Below, one piece after another: positions 20,748 through 32,430 of a DNA stretch of 64,000 bases. The stretch is from positions 5,876,737-5,940,736 of the forward strand of contig OZ024790.1 of the NCBI GenBank assembly GCA_964017065.1, given 5' to 3'. This DNA is from Haliclona indistincta. Lineage: Eukaryota > Porifera > Demospongiae > Haplosclerida > Chalinidae. Each line of letters begins with the position of its first letter. Positions within the stretch are counted from its first letter, which is position 1. Under the pieces are notes generated by a model. The model searched no databases and was not told where the DNA came from. It saw only the letters and a program-made list of their open reading frames with translations. The position numbers and the translations under genes are program-made.

Positions 20748-23607
20748 ATGGTTGACAGAGAGGCGTTTGAGGCTTTTGTTAATAGTTCCTTCGTGCAGAC
20801 AAAGAAGACAGGAAGTAAAGTGCTGACCAGGAGTAGAGGAGCAGAGATTGTGGCTTATCTTTCGGGTGATGCCGGGGAGACCAGTGCGCATTTTAAATTC
20901 TGGGTTATGTCGTGCGGTTTTTTGTTGATGGACTACCCAGTTCTTGGTCTGTCGAACGTTCTGTGTTTGCCAGCTAAGCCACAGAAAAAGGTTTGTTGTG
21001 CTGTACAAAAGAGCCTATGTACAGCAATCTTCTTGTCACTGATGTAGGATGAGAATGATCCAACTGTGAAAAAGAACAAACAGAAGATCGTAAATATGGA
21101 TGATGCATTGAAGGAAGAAGTGGTCGAGGGTGCAAGAGAATTAGAGAGGGTTCTCTGGCCAACTGTAGTAGAGGTGACTGCTGCTCTTAAGAATTTCAAG
21201 GTATAATTATATGCACGACTTTGATATTGTAGATATTGTAGATATTATAGATATTGTAGACAAGGACTACAATATCACATAAACACTTCTCACTCTACAC
21301 CAGTAGCGGTTCTAGGGGGGGCCATGGCCCCCCAAAATTTGCCCCTTTAAAAATTTTTATTATACAATAGCTATTCAATCATTTTATAGTCACAGGAAAC
21401 TACAAAATGTAGCCGCAAAAAGAAAAAACAAGATAAGCACTCCATTGCAGTTGAGTCTCAGGCATAAAGATGACCTGTCATAAATTATTATTATCTTATT
21501 TGTATAGGAAAAACCCTGCAAGAGAAAAAAAGTAGGTTGTAATACATGTAATTGTGTTTATGAATACTTTTCTTATTATCCGGCGTATAATGTGTAGAAA
21601 TCTAAGAAAGGGAAGTCTAGTAAGGTTAGGTTGTAATGATTATCGTATTTTAAATTATTAATGTGATGTAGAAATCCAAGAAAACTAAAAAACAGAAGCT
21701 GCTGTTTCGAGTTCATCATCAAGTGATAATGTAAGCTCATACATTGCTTCGAACTTTAAATATTATAGTTTTTAATGTTTCATAACAGGATTCATTTAGT
21801 TCCTCTGATGAAGAGCCACTAGAAGAGTGTGCTGTGAAGCAGCTTAAGCATACCAAGGGCCAGAAGATGACATCAGCTGTTAAAAATGCAGAAGTGAGTT
21901 CTTTACAAGATGGAGATCATAACATTATTAATGCATTATGTATTCTAACTATGCAGCAAACTATGCAGAACAAGGTGGGAACTCGCTGCCATGCTCTTTT
22001 TATTTTCTCTCTTTTATTTAGTTGGCTAGTCTTAGAGAGAAACGACAGCAGGAAGACACTACTGGTGCGAACAACACAACCGTGAAGAGGCGTGGTCGGC
22101 CTATAAAACGCTCAGCCATGGTAAGCATTGATCACACATGGTTTGGTTTTACAACAAAAAACAATTACAACATAAATTTTTTATTATTAAAATGCGGGAA
22201 TGTGCAGCGAAGATACGAATTTTCACTAGTTAATTAACTGAATTTTCTTCTTGGAAGCACATGTTTGACTAGCTTGTTTATAGAAAAATGGCTGTCAGTG
22301 ATGAGGTAAGCTATGTATCATTATACCTGTGGATGCGGGTCCCAGCAGCAACAGCAGCTCAGAGCCACCGGCGAGCCTACCCGCCGCTCCACTCCGACCA
22401 GAACATGACTCTGGATCACCGATAGTCTACGAGTGCCGTTACTTCATACACATCAGCCGAGTATCTGAGCACAGAGAGAAACTTTTCGTATCCCAAAAAG
22501 ATCTTTCGGGTGAGTGCATGATTGAACATCACTGACGCAGCATCATGGATGGCAGTATATAGCCGGGATCCGCTCGAGATCTTACATGTATGTCTGCTCA
22601 TACAGAGTACATTAAAAAGAGCTGCAAAAGAATGCAGGGTGTGGGGCATGAAATCCTTTAAAGATCTAACGCCGGGTGAGCTCAGGCATATATTCAACGA
22701 GGTTAGTGTTGTGAACTTGAGCACTCGGTTCGGTGAATGTGTATTACCATGACAATCTGCAGGTAGTTGCACAGTGCCCACCACTCGTAGACAAAAAGAT
22801 GGAGATTGAGAAGCTGTTGAGCTCACGGCTAGCTCAGGCCAAGTCCTTCAAGAAAAAGGTGATCTGCTCAGTATTGTAACTGCTGAGTCAAACTGTTAAA
22901 CTGCCTAACGCATTGTGTAGGATTAATTAATAGCTACCACAACAATGCAGGTCTAACTATTATGCTAAAAAAGTGTTTTTATCTTACAGAAATCACCATC
23001 AGGTGTTAGCAAGAATGCTTCTCCTGCCGTTTTAGCTAGTGATAGACCAGTAAGTTATTGCATTGACACAATTATTATACAATAGCTATTCAATCATTTT
23101 ATAGTCACAGGAAACTACAAAATGTAGCCGCAAAAAGAAAAACAAGATAAGCACTCCATTGCAGTTGAGTCTCAGGCATAAAGATGACCTGTCATAAATT
23201 ATTATTATCTTATTTGTATAGGAAAAACCCTGCAAGAGAAAAAAAGTAGGTTGTAATACATGTAATTGTGTTTATGAATACTTTTCTTATTATCCGGCGT
23301 ATAATGTGTAGAAATCTAAGAAAGGGAAGTCTAGTAAGGTTAGGTTGTAATGATTATCGTATTTTAAATTATTAATGTGATGTAGAAATCCAAGAAAACT
23401 AAAAAACAGAAGCTGCTGTTTCGAGTTCATCATCAAGTGATAATGTAAGCTCATACATTGCTTCGAACTTTAAATATTATAGTTTTTAATGTTTCATAAT
23501 AGGATTCATTTAGTTCCTCTGATGAAGAGCCACTAGAAGAGCGTGCTGTGAAGCAGCTAAAGCACACCAAGGGCCAGAAGATGACATCAGCTGTTAAAAA
23601 TGCAGAA
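20748..23607 (+). CDS. Unrecognised multi-exon nuclear-type gene with AT-hook
   Basis: Exons with good GT-AG borders: 20748-20990, 21048-21200, 21508-21531, 21598-21624, 21672-21730, 21789-21893, 22022-22120, 22606-22701, 22763-22858 and 22990-23049, then a second set at about 23222-23245, 23312-23338, 23386-23444 and 23503-23607. Lengths 243, 153, 24, 27, 105, 99, 96, 96 and 60 are all whole codons; only 21672-21730 (59) is not. The protein starts MVDREAFEAF, becomes Lys rich (KSKKGKSSK), then Ser/Asp/Glu rich (DSFSSSDEEPLEE), and has an AT-hook-like VKRRGRPIKRS. That composition fits a chromatin-associated protein. I do not recognise the family. A further candidate exon at about 22350-22508 does not fit the phase. 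A stop codon and polyA site were not found. Confidence 0.5.
21358..21961. repeat. Tandemly duplicated exon cassette, copy 1
   Basis: About 600 bp carrying four exons (24, 27, 59 and 105 bp) recurs at 23081-23676 in the same orientation with only a few changes. Left edge at ATTATACAATAGC, right edge at CTATGCAGCAAACT. It is an intragenic duplication. Confidence 0.85.
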
Positions 23608-23676
23608 GTGAGTTCTTTACAAGATGGAGATCATAACATTATTAATGCATTATGTATTCTAACTATGCAGCAAACT
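23081..23676. repeat. Tandemly duplicated exon cassette, copy 2
   Basis: Second copy of the cassette at 21358-21961. After CAAACT it changes into unrelated sequence, so the exon with the AT-hook that follows copy 1 is absent here. Confidence 0.85.
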
Positions 23677-23939
23677 GGCTTAGGACAAATCTGACCAGGG
23701 TGTGCACTTTGATGTATATATGCATTATTATTTTGCATGCATGCTCGTAGCACACAAGTGGCAGTTTTAGACCATGGTAGTAAGATTGCAACAGCCACAT
23801 TTCTCTTGAAATGAGCTTCCACATCCAGTGCAAAATAAAATGCACGTTGAGGATTTGCAGGTAATAATTGTAACGTCTATATACTTGATGCTGTTAGCTA
23901 TCATTATCCACAATAAGGTTGATGACATTTTTGTGTGGA

Positions 23940-24890
23940 AGAACAGCAAGATTTGCAGTATTAATGCTAGTGAACTATCTATGTCCCTTGCCCAAGAGAA
24001 AGGCGCCTCTTCCTGGCTCTCTTCCCTACCAATAAAAGAGCATGGTTTCTGCCTCCATAAAGGTGCCTTCAGAGACGCCCTTGCTCTACGCTATGGATGG
24101 CAACCCCTCAACCTGCCCTCAATCTGCGTATGTGGATCTACCTTCACTGTAGAGGACTCGATCACTCTCTTGTGCCAAGGGTGGTTTTCCCCCTCTTAGG
24201 CACAATGAATTAAGAGACTACACTGCCCAACTATTGTCAGAGGTCTGCACTGAAGTGTGTATTGAACCAAAGCTCCAGCCACTCTCTGGTGAACACCTGA
24301 ACCTTGCTACAGCCATCAAAGACGACAATGCAAGACTGGACATCTCTGCCAATGGTTTCTGGGGAGGCACCTCAGAAAGAGCAATGTTTGATGTAAGGGT
24401 ATTCAACCCTTACGCCCCTTCAAATCAGCAGTCTAACCTCTCGTCTACCTATAAGAGACATGAGAGAAAAAAAAACGCGCCTATGGTCAAAGGGTGCGTG
24501 AGGTAGAACATGCTTACTTTTCCCCACTTGTGTTCTCCCTAACTGGTGGCCTGGGTCGAGAGGCTACCTGTGTCATAAAACGTCTCGCCTCCTTGCTAGC
24601 CACCAAATGGAAGCAGCCCTATTCAATCACTCTAAACTGGATGAGAACATCCTACTCATACGCACTTTTGAGATCCTCAATCCGTTGCCTCAGAAGAGCC
24701 CGTTCAAGATGCGGCCATGCAGCTCGTGTCCTAAACACGCCAGTGGACGTTATCTGTGCAGAATCTCTCCTCTAACTAATAACTACTACATTAACGCACT
24801 TTATTATGTTATTTTATCTTTAGCCCGCTTCATGTTCACCTCTTATCTTTACTGTATTACAACATTATTTTATTCATTGTTGTAAAATTA
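23940..24890 (+). pseudogene. LINE (non-LTR retrotransposon) ORF2 C-terminus
   Basis: Three overlapping frames give the conserved tail that follows the reverse transcriptase in a widespread invertebrate LINE group: EKGASSWLSSLPIKEHGF, FRDALALRYGW, a CxC finger start (CVCGSTFTVE), ARLDISANGFWGG, DVRVFNPYA and KRLASLLATKW. Frameshifts lie near 24150 and 24470. The reverse transcriptase domain itself is missing, typical of 5' truncation. The frame ends at 24775 in AESLL and is followed by an A/T-rich 3' tail to about 24890. Confidence 0.8.
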
Positions 24891-24969
24891 TTTGTAAACC
24901 CGTAGTTGAAGGGCTAATAAGTGGAGTCAATGGTACTCAAATTATTTTAGTTAGGGAGTTTATTCAAGT

Positions 24970-25215
24970 TTTAGATTATAGTAATCACTTTCAAATGTCG
25001 ATGCTCTACTGGCTGGGGCTGTATTAGTATTAGTTTAGCATGCATGCTAGCATGGCATGTCAATAATAGAGGCAGGAAGATAACAGCATAGCATCGAGCA
25101 TAGCTAGCTCGATCGTAGCGCTGCGCCGGGTACACGCGCAGAGAATAACGAGAACATGAATATTAATTAGTCGACCAATCGAGAGTCGACGAATCGGGAG
25201 TCGATGAAACGGGGA
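24970..25215. repeat. Repeat following the LINE tail
   Basis: Sequence from TAGATTATAGTAATCACTTTC through AGTCGACCAATCGAGAGTCGAC is shared with 15890-16100 and 30955-31185. In all three places it follows the LINE 3' tail and in two it precedes the zinc-finger/pogo exon, so it travels as part of the compound block. Confidence 0.65.
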
Positions 25216-25224
25216 CAAGCCTGA

Positions 25225-25480
25225 TTATTGATGTTTGTTGCTGTACTTGTATCTGTTGCAACAGATACAAGTACAGATACAAGTCAAGTCAACAGATACA
25301 AGTCGTTGGTACAACAGTACCAACAAGTACAGATACAAGTCAACAGATACAAGTCGTTGATAAGAAACATTATTATTTGGCATAGCCATGGTGGTGTGTC
25401 CACACTGTGAGTCGGATTTCACGTCCACTCGAGGGCTGGAGTATCATTGAAACATGCGCACTCGCCATCAGAGGTGTGTC
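25225..25480 (+). pseudogene. Palindromic ACAGATACAAGT repeats and a zinc-finger remnant
   Basis: At 25236-25365 the word AACAGATACAAGT and its complement alternate, giving inverted repeats such as CTTGTATCTGTTGCAACAGATACAAG. From 25388 the plus strand starts a C2H2 finger, MVVCPHCESDFTSTRGLEYH; a frameshift follows the first His and the second His lies in another frame. It resembles the finger exons at 1447 and 16150. A 13 bp inverted repeat CCTACTGGTTGTG follows at 25484-25510. Confidence 0.5.
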
Positions 25481-25520
25481 ACAACCTACTGGTTGTGACA
25501 CAACCAGTAGGTAATATATT

Positions 25521-25583
25521 ATAAGTAGGTTGTAATAATGTTATTGTGTTTATGAATAATTTTGTGATTATCCGGCGTATAAT
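25521..25583. repeat. Copy of an intron segment from the AT-hook gene
   Basis: TAGGTTGTAATA-TG-ATTGTGTTTATGAATA through TATCCGGCGTATAATG matches the intron after the 24 bp exon at 21532-21597 (and 23246-23311). It is a third, isolated copy. Confidence 0.6.
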
Positions 25584-25627
25584 GATCACTACAGTCAACT
25601 GTAGTGTAGGGGAGGGAATAACCACAC

Positions 25628-25724
25628 CTTCCAAGCGCTTTATAAGCTCTTCAGTGCCCAGTTTTGTGTTAATCTCTTGAATGGAAGCTAGGCTAGGCTT
25701 CGGCAATGTACCTTTGCGAGGCAT
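25628..25724 (-). CDS. Candidate first coding exon resembling cohesin regulator PDS5
   Basis: The minus-strand exon starts MPRKGTLPKPS and ends at donor GAAG|GTGTGG after 97 bases. The core SIQEINTKLGTEELIKRLEG resembles the extreme N-terminus of animal PDS5 proteins, which have an EI-x-K-(I/L)-x-T-(D/E)-E-(L/M)-I-K-R-L pattern before their HEAT repeats. No second exon was found downstream (lower coordinates), where repeats take over. It may be an orphan exon or a rearranged fragment. Only one short motif supports this. Confidence 0.3.
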
Positions 25725-25937
25725 TTTTGAGAGAAAGAAGTAGATTACTCGAGTTCCGGCTGTACCAAGTGCACATATTTTGGAGCGCAAGACAGCCTGG
25801 GTAAATCTGCACGTGACTCATTGTGACTTAATTCACGTGACACTTTGCTGTTCAAATTTACGGCGGGTTTAGTTGCATGGAGTCATGGCCCATGCAATTC
25901 AATACATCAAAACCAATTCAATACTTCAGAACCGGTT

Positions 25938-28900
25938 TCCGGGGGCCATGGCCCCCCCCCAAAATTTGCCCCTTTAAAAATTTTTACTGTCTTAAAATAA
26001 TTGTTAGCTTAGAGTCATACACGTTTATACTGAGGTTTATACAGAATGAAAAGGCAAGCAAATCAGCCTACTCTACTCCAGCTCGGTTTAAAAAGCCTAA
26101 AAACGTAAGTGAAACTACTTTGACAGACGCTAGCTACTGTAGTATAGATGTAATTATAATGGCTTATGTACTATCAAACGTGGCATGTGTAACGATGGGA
26201 TATTTTTCTGGATTGTCATGCAGGCTGAAGTTCAGCAGCATGCTGCAGAAGCCACAAGTCCTATCCTTTCATAGAGTATTCTAATCAAAAAGACGCCGTG
26301 TATTGCTTTAGTTGCAGGCTGTTTCCTTCAAATTCTGGCCATCCTGACAATTCATTTACAACACAAGGCTGTAGGAAATGGAAAAAAATTGGAGAGAAAC
26401 TTAAGAAACATGCCGAGTCTCGTAGTCATAAGGAGAGCATGGCAAAATGGATGGCATATAAGCAGTCAAAATCTACATCTACTGTGGCTGATCAACTAAT
26501 AAGTCAAAGAGTTTCAAATGTCGCGGGTACATTTCTACTATTGCACAAGTAGTTGTTTTGTGTGCTCGTCAAGGTATTGCTTTGTGAGGACACGATGAGA
26601 GCAGTACATCTACCAACAAAGGCAACTTTGTTGAGATTGTGGAGTTACTAGCTTCTGTGATGCCTGAGCTGGAGCGTAAATTTCGTTCATTACCCAAAAA
26701 TGCGAAATATACCTCAAAGGTGGTACAAAATGATCTATTGAAAGCTGCTGAAGGTACTGGATGAAATGGATGAAAGGGACTGTAAAATATAAAGGAATTA
26801 GACAGAGGCGTAGGAAGGGGGAGCTGGTGGTGCTCGAGCACCCCCAATATTTTTCAGGGGGTGCAGAGCACCCCCAATAATTACATTGTACACGTACCAG
26901 ATATACACAGTCTTTTAATGACTTTTTGTACTGTGAATGATAATGTGTACCTTATATGATTCGATCATTTGCATGTGTGAGCATTTAAAACCTATTGTGC
27001 TATAAAATTGTACTATAGGGTGTGGCTGGTGAGAAATTTTACAGAGAAATACGACCAAATCTGGTCATCAAATGTTTGCTATCTGGTCATCAAATGTTTG
27101 CTATCTGGTCATCAAATGTTTGCAAGCAAGCCTGTCTGAGTTCTCTAAAAAGAAGAAAGTGACTGAGACTCCTGTTCAAGACTCTCATCAGTACAACATT
27201 CAGACTCACTTGGTACTTCAGTATTCAATTCAGCTTCTTGGAGCTGATTGGAATCTAACAAGGTAAGTTGTTCTTCTTCACACTGCACAATGCATGATGT
27301 CGAGACTAGAGCTTCATCTTCATCATCAATAGTACCAGAATTATCAGGCAGCAGCTGTCCTTCAATGCCAATCAGTTTGCTGTACCAATGAATGTAGACC
27401 ATACCAACCAACTAACAAGCACATACTCGCAAGCATGGCGAATGGTAACAGAAATTTTATGTCTCGCTGGTATGACACATTTATCTGGCTAACCTTGTGA
27501 GCAACAAAAAGAAGGGCCTTTTGCTTTTACTGCAGAATAGCTGAACAAAGAGGTATCCTTTCGTTTAGCACCAAAGCAGAGCCAAATTTCACAATAACAG
27601 GTTTTAATAATTGGAGGAAAGCCCTAGAAAAGTTTAAGAACCACTCTGCCTGCAATGCTCATGCAGAAGCTGTAATGAAATGGCAGATGCTTCAAACGGC
27701 TCCCATTAATGCCCAACTACAAACCCAGGTACAAAAGTCTCAGAGAATACGACAGCAAGCTTTAGTAAAGCACCTTCATTGTCTTCGATACCTCCTTCGG
27801 CAAGGGATAGCAATTCGAGGGCATGTAGAAACTGAAGGGAATCTCTACCAACTGCTGACAATGATGTCTGGGTATGATCCCCAATTAGCTACTTGGCTGA
27901 AAGAAAAGAAGTACCTTTCTCCCATGATTGTTAACGAACAGATCTCTATGATGGGATTGGCCGTTTTGCGTATACTACTAAGTAACATCAAAGCACTATC
28001 TCCTTACTGGTATGCTATAATTGCAGATGAGGCAACTGATGCTGCAAACCGAGAGCAGCTAAACCTGTCTATTCGATGGGTAAGTGATGATTATGAGATC
28101 AATGAAGATTCAGTGGGGTTATTTTGCCTTCCTAACACAAAGGTTCATTCTGTTGTGCTAGATATGCTCACACGATGTTCGCTTAACCTTGAGATGTGTC
28201 GAGGCCAGGCATATGATGGGGCTGCTACAATGTCAGGTGTACGAAGTGGACTGTCAACACGAATAAAGAAAGAGAATCCGGCTGCTGTTTACGTACACTG
28301 TTTAGCACACTGCTTGAATTTATGTTTACAAGAAGAGGGAAAAAATATTCCTTTAATTAGAGATGCTTTAGATTTTGTTAAGGAGGTTGGGAAGCTCATC
28401 AATCTTTCTCCCAAGAGAGCACATCTTCTTCAACAAAAGCTAAGCCAATCTGACACTTTAGGAGTGTCCATCAAATCACTTTGCATGACCAGATGGACTG
28501 TCAGAACCACAGCAATTGAAGCAATCTTAATAGATTATGAAGTGTTAATGGAGACATTGAGTGAAATACACCAAACCACCAAAGATGAATATGGACTCAA
28601 AGCGGCAGGTTTTTTATCTAGTATATGGAGAAGTTCTCAATGCTATTTGGTTTGAAGCTAGGGCATCTTCTTTTTGGAGCTTCAGAAACGTTGTCAAAGT
28701 CACTACAAGGAAAGGATACTACTATGCAAGAAGCAACTAGAGCTGTAGGCCTTGCAAAGGAATTTTATAGACGACAGAGAACAGAGGCAACCTTTCAGTC
28801 CTTCTATGACAATTCTGTTCAGCATGCTCAAAAGGTAAACATTGGTGACCCTCTGCTTCCACGATATCGAAAAGCACCGGCACGTTTCGATAGTGGAGGC

Positions 28901-29600
28901 CAGCCTCATCAGTACAGCTCTCCAAAGCAATATTACAAACAACAGTTTTTTGAGGCATTATAGGAAGTCTGGAGCGCAGGTTCAATCATGAGGAGTCTCT
29001 AGCACCCATTCTTGCAATGGAAAGTCTTCTATTGAATGCATGTAACAAACAGTCGTACAAAGACCATTTGAAGATCATTAAAGCCTCCTGTTACAGGTCT
29101 GATTTAGATTGGGAGAGTCTTTCTCACCAGCTTCATCTCTGTGCTGATTTGATCAGGCAAGAATTACCCACAGTGAAGGAAGTTACTTCCTTGCGAACAA
29201 TCTGCGATGCAATGAATAGCAATGGGGTGTTCAAGACAATGCTTTCACAGGTGCACAAACTGCTACGACTGTATCTTACGATTCCAGTTACATCGGCCAC
29301 TTCTGAGCGCTCATTTTCAGCTTTAAAGAGAGTTTTTACCTATGTTCGATCCACAATGACTGAACAACGACTAACAATTGTCTAATTGTGCATACACATA
29401 AGCACTTGACTGATAAATTAGACATTAATTCTATAGCAAAATAGTTAATGAATATTAATGAGCATCTCAATTTTGATAATGTAATTTTAATGAATATCAA
29501 TGAGCACCTCCAATATTTGATACTGTCCTACACCTCTGGACCATGCAGCAAAGAGAAGTGATTGTTGATGAAATTGAAAGTAGTAAGAATATTTAAAAAA
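25938..29600 (+). mobile_element. hAT element B, copy 2, with nested element C
   Basis: Same structure as 10495-14460: left end with CCATGGCCCCCC (25948), exon 1 around 26046-26104, then a 270-280 bp deletion (GCCACA joined to AGTCC at about 26255) that removes the start of exon 2. A private nonsense change, TGA for CGA, lies at 26585-26587. The CCC AAA codon that is CCC TAA in copy 1 is intact. Nested element C runs from about 26803 to 29539 and B resumes at about 29547. Confidence 0.7.
27130..29385 (+). pseudogene. ZMYM1-like hAT transposase, copy 2
   Basis: The longest frame, 27675-28655, is open through the hAT core: RQGIAIRGHVET, YAIIADEATDAANRE (first acidic catalytic region), MCRGQAYDGAAT and VHCLAHCLNLC. 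A second frame, 28625-28963, continues, and 29017-29385 holds the dimerisation domain (SERSFSALKRV). Lesions: a segment of about 174 bp near 27173-27346 is inverted relative to copy 1 (it encodes the acidic N-terminus on the minus strand), a short deletion between the NTK and HSVV blocks near 28143, a frameshift near 28620, and a 10-base deletion at 28957. The catalytic region is better kept than in copy 1. Confidence 0.8.
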
Positions 29601-29924
29601 ATTTTCATGTCCGGACACTTTTTTGTCAGGCACATTAAAAAAATTATAATTAGCACTGGTGTTTGTAACACTATTTTTGTTCAACTCAAAGTTGCTCAAG
29701 TTACATTGGGAGGTCCGAACGTTACTAAGTCCCCGATACGCTATATTTAACTGACTTAGAGAATTTCAACTGACTTACAGGATTTTTACTTGTGCCATGG
29801 TAGCAGCATCTCCTCTGCACAGAGCCTGTCACGATGGAGAAGAATCCTCTCGTCTTTTCACTGTAACTGCAGATCTACGCAGCACTTATCATCTAAAGCA
29901 CAACCACTCAACCACACTACAACC

Positions 29925-30290
29925 ACTTAATTGCGTGTGCAATTGAGTGGGCGTGGTCTCGCTAAATCCTAAACCCAAGACCCTAAAAACCTTTGCCAAA
30001 TTGCGCAAAGTCGGGAGGGATGTCCTAAACCGGGCCTTCGGCACTTGGTAAGCCTAAGGATCGTCTGGAGGGTCGTCCTAAACCGGGCCTTCGGCCCTTG
30101 CTAAGCCTAAGGATCGTCAATTGCAGTAATTAACTGATGATCCTTAGGCTTAGTGAGAGCTGAAGGCCCAGTTTAGGAAGACCCTCCCGACGATCCTTAG
30201 GCTTAATTTAATTACCAAGGGCCGAAGGCCCGGTTTAGGACGTCCCTCCCGACTTTGCGCAGTTAGGCGAAGGTTTTTAGGGTCTTGGTA
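29925..30290. mobile_element. Foldback element FB, copy 3 (right end lost)
   Basis: Matches copy 2 (14797-15162) almost base for base, including the truncated right arm. Confidence 0.8.
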
Positions 30291-30353
30291 ATGCGTCAGG
30301 TGGAGGAATTGCTTAAAAAGTCACCTTTATCATCAGCAGCATGTTAGTGGAGC

Positions 30354-30855
30354 AAAAAAAGAAAGAAAAAAAGAGAAGGAGGTGTTGGCAGAAAAGAAGC
30401 AGTTGGCAGAGCAAAAGAGGAAAGAGAAGGAGCAGTTAGCACAGCAAAAGAGGAAAAATAAGGAGATGTCGGCAGAACAGAAGAGAAAGGAGAGTGAGGC
30501 GTTGGCAAAGAAGAGAAGGGAGGTGTTGGCAGGAAAAAAGAGTAAGGAGAGGGAGGCAGCAAAGAAGACAAAAGAGAAGGAGGTATTAGCAGACGAGAGA
30601 ACAGCAAAGCGAAAAGAGAAGGAGGCGTTGGCAGAGAAGGATTTGGTTGAAGAAGATGACACTTGCTGCCCAAATTGTGGGATTCTTTAGCTCGTGCCCT
30701 AAACACGCCAGTGGACGTTATCTGTGCAGAATCTCTCCTCTAACTAATAACTACTACATTAACGCACTTTATGTTATTTTATCTTTAGCCAGCTTCATGT
30801 TCACCTCTTATCTTTACTGTACTACAACATTATTTTATTCATTGTTGTAAAATTG
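30354..30855 (+). pseudogene. Pogo-type transposase C-terminus joined to LINE 3' end, copy 2
   Basis: Duplicate of 15226-15735: charged helix, EEDDTCCPNCGIL, then the LINE end VDVICAESLL and its tail. Differences from copy 1 are few, for example Glu-Ala-Ala for Glu-Ala-Pro near 30555. Confidence 0.65.
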
Positions 30856-31211
30856 TGTACATGTATTATTATTATTATAATGGTAAACCCATAGTTGAAG
30901 GGCTGATAAGTGGAGTCAATGGTAATGGTACACAAATAATTAAGTTAGGGAGTTTATTCAAGTAATAGATTATAGTAATCACTTTCAAATGTCGATGCTC
31001 TACTGGCTGGGGCTGTATTAGTATTAGTTTAGCATGCACGCTAGCATGGCATGTCAATAATAGAGGCAGGAAGACAACAGCATAGCACTGAGAGCTGCTA
31101 GCTCAATCGTAGCACTGCGCCGGGTACACGCGCAGAGAATAACAAGAACATGAATATTAATTAGTCGACCAATCGAGAGTCGACCATGCACTCCCATCGC
31201 TCTGTCTTATA

Positions 31212-31780
31212 GGTGGTGGAGGAGATAACGTGCAAACATTGTGCAGCAAAATACACGACTAAAGGGGGACTGGCTTACCATCTAAAGCACAAACACTCTC
31301 CATCAGAAGTCAGCAACAGCTACAAGTATATTATTATACCATGCTTTGTATAATTTTATTATTGTATTATGTTAGTCTGCTGTACTATAGAGTATCAAGA
31401 GATTTTATCTGCATCGTGCCTCCAGGCCTCACCCCTTCAAGATCAAGCCAGGTTATGATTGGTGGAAGGGGTTCTTAAAGCGGTGGCCTCAGCTAGTAGA
31501 GAGAAAGGCTCAGAGTCTTTCGAAGAAGAGAGCAGAAGGGGCTAATCGTGATACTTTGGAGCAATTCTTTGAAAGAGTTGAGGCACTGCTTGTAAAGATC
31601 GGCATTAGGTACGCTCCTGATCTGGGTGATCGGTTGTGGAATTGTGACGAAACAGGGCTGTGTAATGCTACTGCATCTTGTCGTATCCTCGCCAAAAGTG
31701 GATCTCGATGGGTACACACTACTTCAGGTGGATCAGGACGAGCCTATACTACTGTCCATGGGTGCTACCCTTGGACAGTA
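31212..31780 (+). pseudogene. Zinc finger plus pogo-type transposase fragment, copy 2
   Basis: Duplicate of 16131-16700, with the same finger, WWKGFLKRWP and NCDETG motifs and the same truncation. Confidence 0.7.
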
Positions 31781-32430
31781 GTACTAAACCATGCTACCCT
31801 TGTACGAGGCGTTAAAGGGAAAACCCAAAACCTTAGTCTGGAGCCAAGCTATGACCAGTGCTTTCCAGGATACTAAGAAGTCCTTGGCAGACGCCATGCA
31901 CTATGCTCGCTCACCCTCAACAAAATGCCCTTATCTCCCTTACCACAGACGCATCCGATGTGGCTATTGGAGCAGTACTCCAGCAGCGAATCAACGACAT
32001 GTGGGTGCCATTAGCCTTTATCAGCAAAAAGCTTCGCTCCCCAGAGACGAAGTACAGTGCTTTTGACCGTGAATTACTTGCCCTCTACCTTGCCACACGA
32101 CACTTCCGATATTTCTTAGAGGGACGAAGTTTCGTAGCTTTCACCGATCATAAGCCACTCACGTTTGCCATTGGTAAATCTCAGGAGCCTTGGACAGCAC
32201 GCCAACAGCGCCAATTGTCGTACATAACAGAGTTCACAACAGATGTCAGACACGTGAGTGGAAAGGAGAATGTCGTTGCTGATACCCTTTCACAGGCTTC
32301 CATCTTCGATGTGCACCTTGGATTAGACTATGTCGCCATGGCAGCCGCTCAGAAGCTAGATCCAGAAGTTCAATCCTACCGGACAGCAAGCACCAACTTC
32401 AAGTTACAAGAAATTCCGGTAGTGTTATGA
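31780..32430 (+). pseudogene. Gypsy-type RNase H fragment, copy 2
   Basis: Duplicate of 16690-17349; I see one base change near 31818 (GGGAAA for GGAAAA). It is open from 31858 to 32430 with TDAS, DREL, TDHK and GKENVVADTLSQ. Confidence 0.85.

Noticed and set aside
27145..27411. A minus-strand acidic 88-codon protein
   Set aside because: It is the inverted N-terminal block of the transposase, forward in copy 1.
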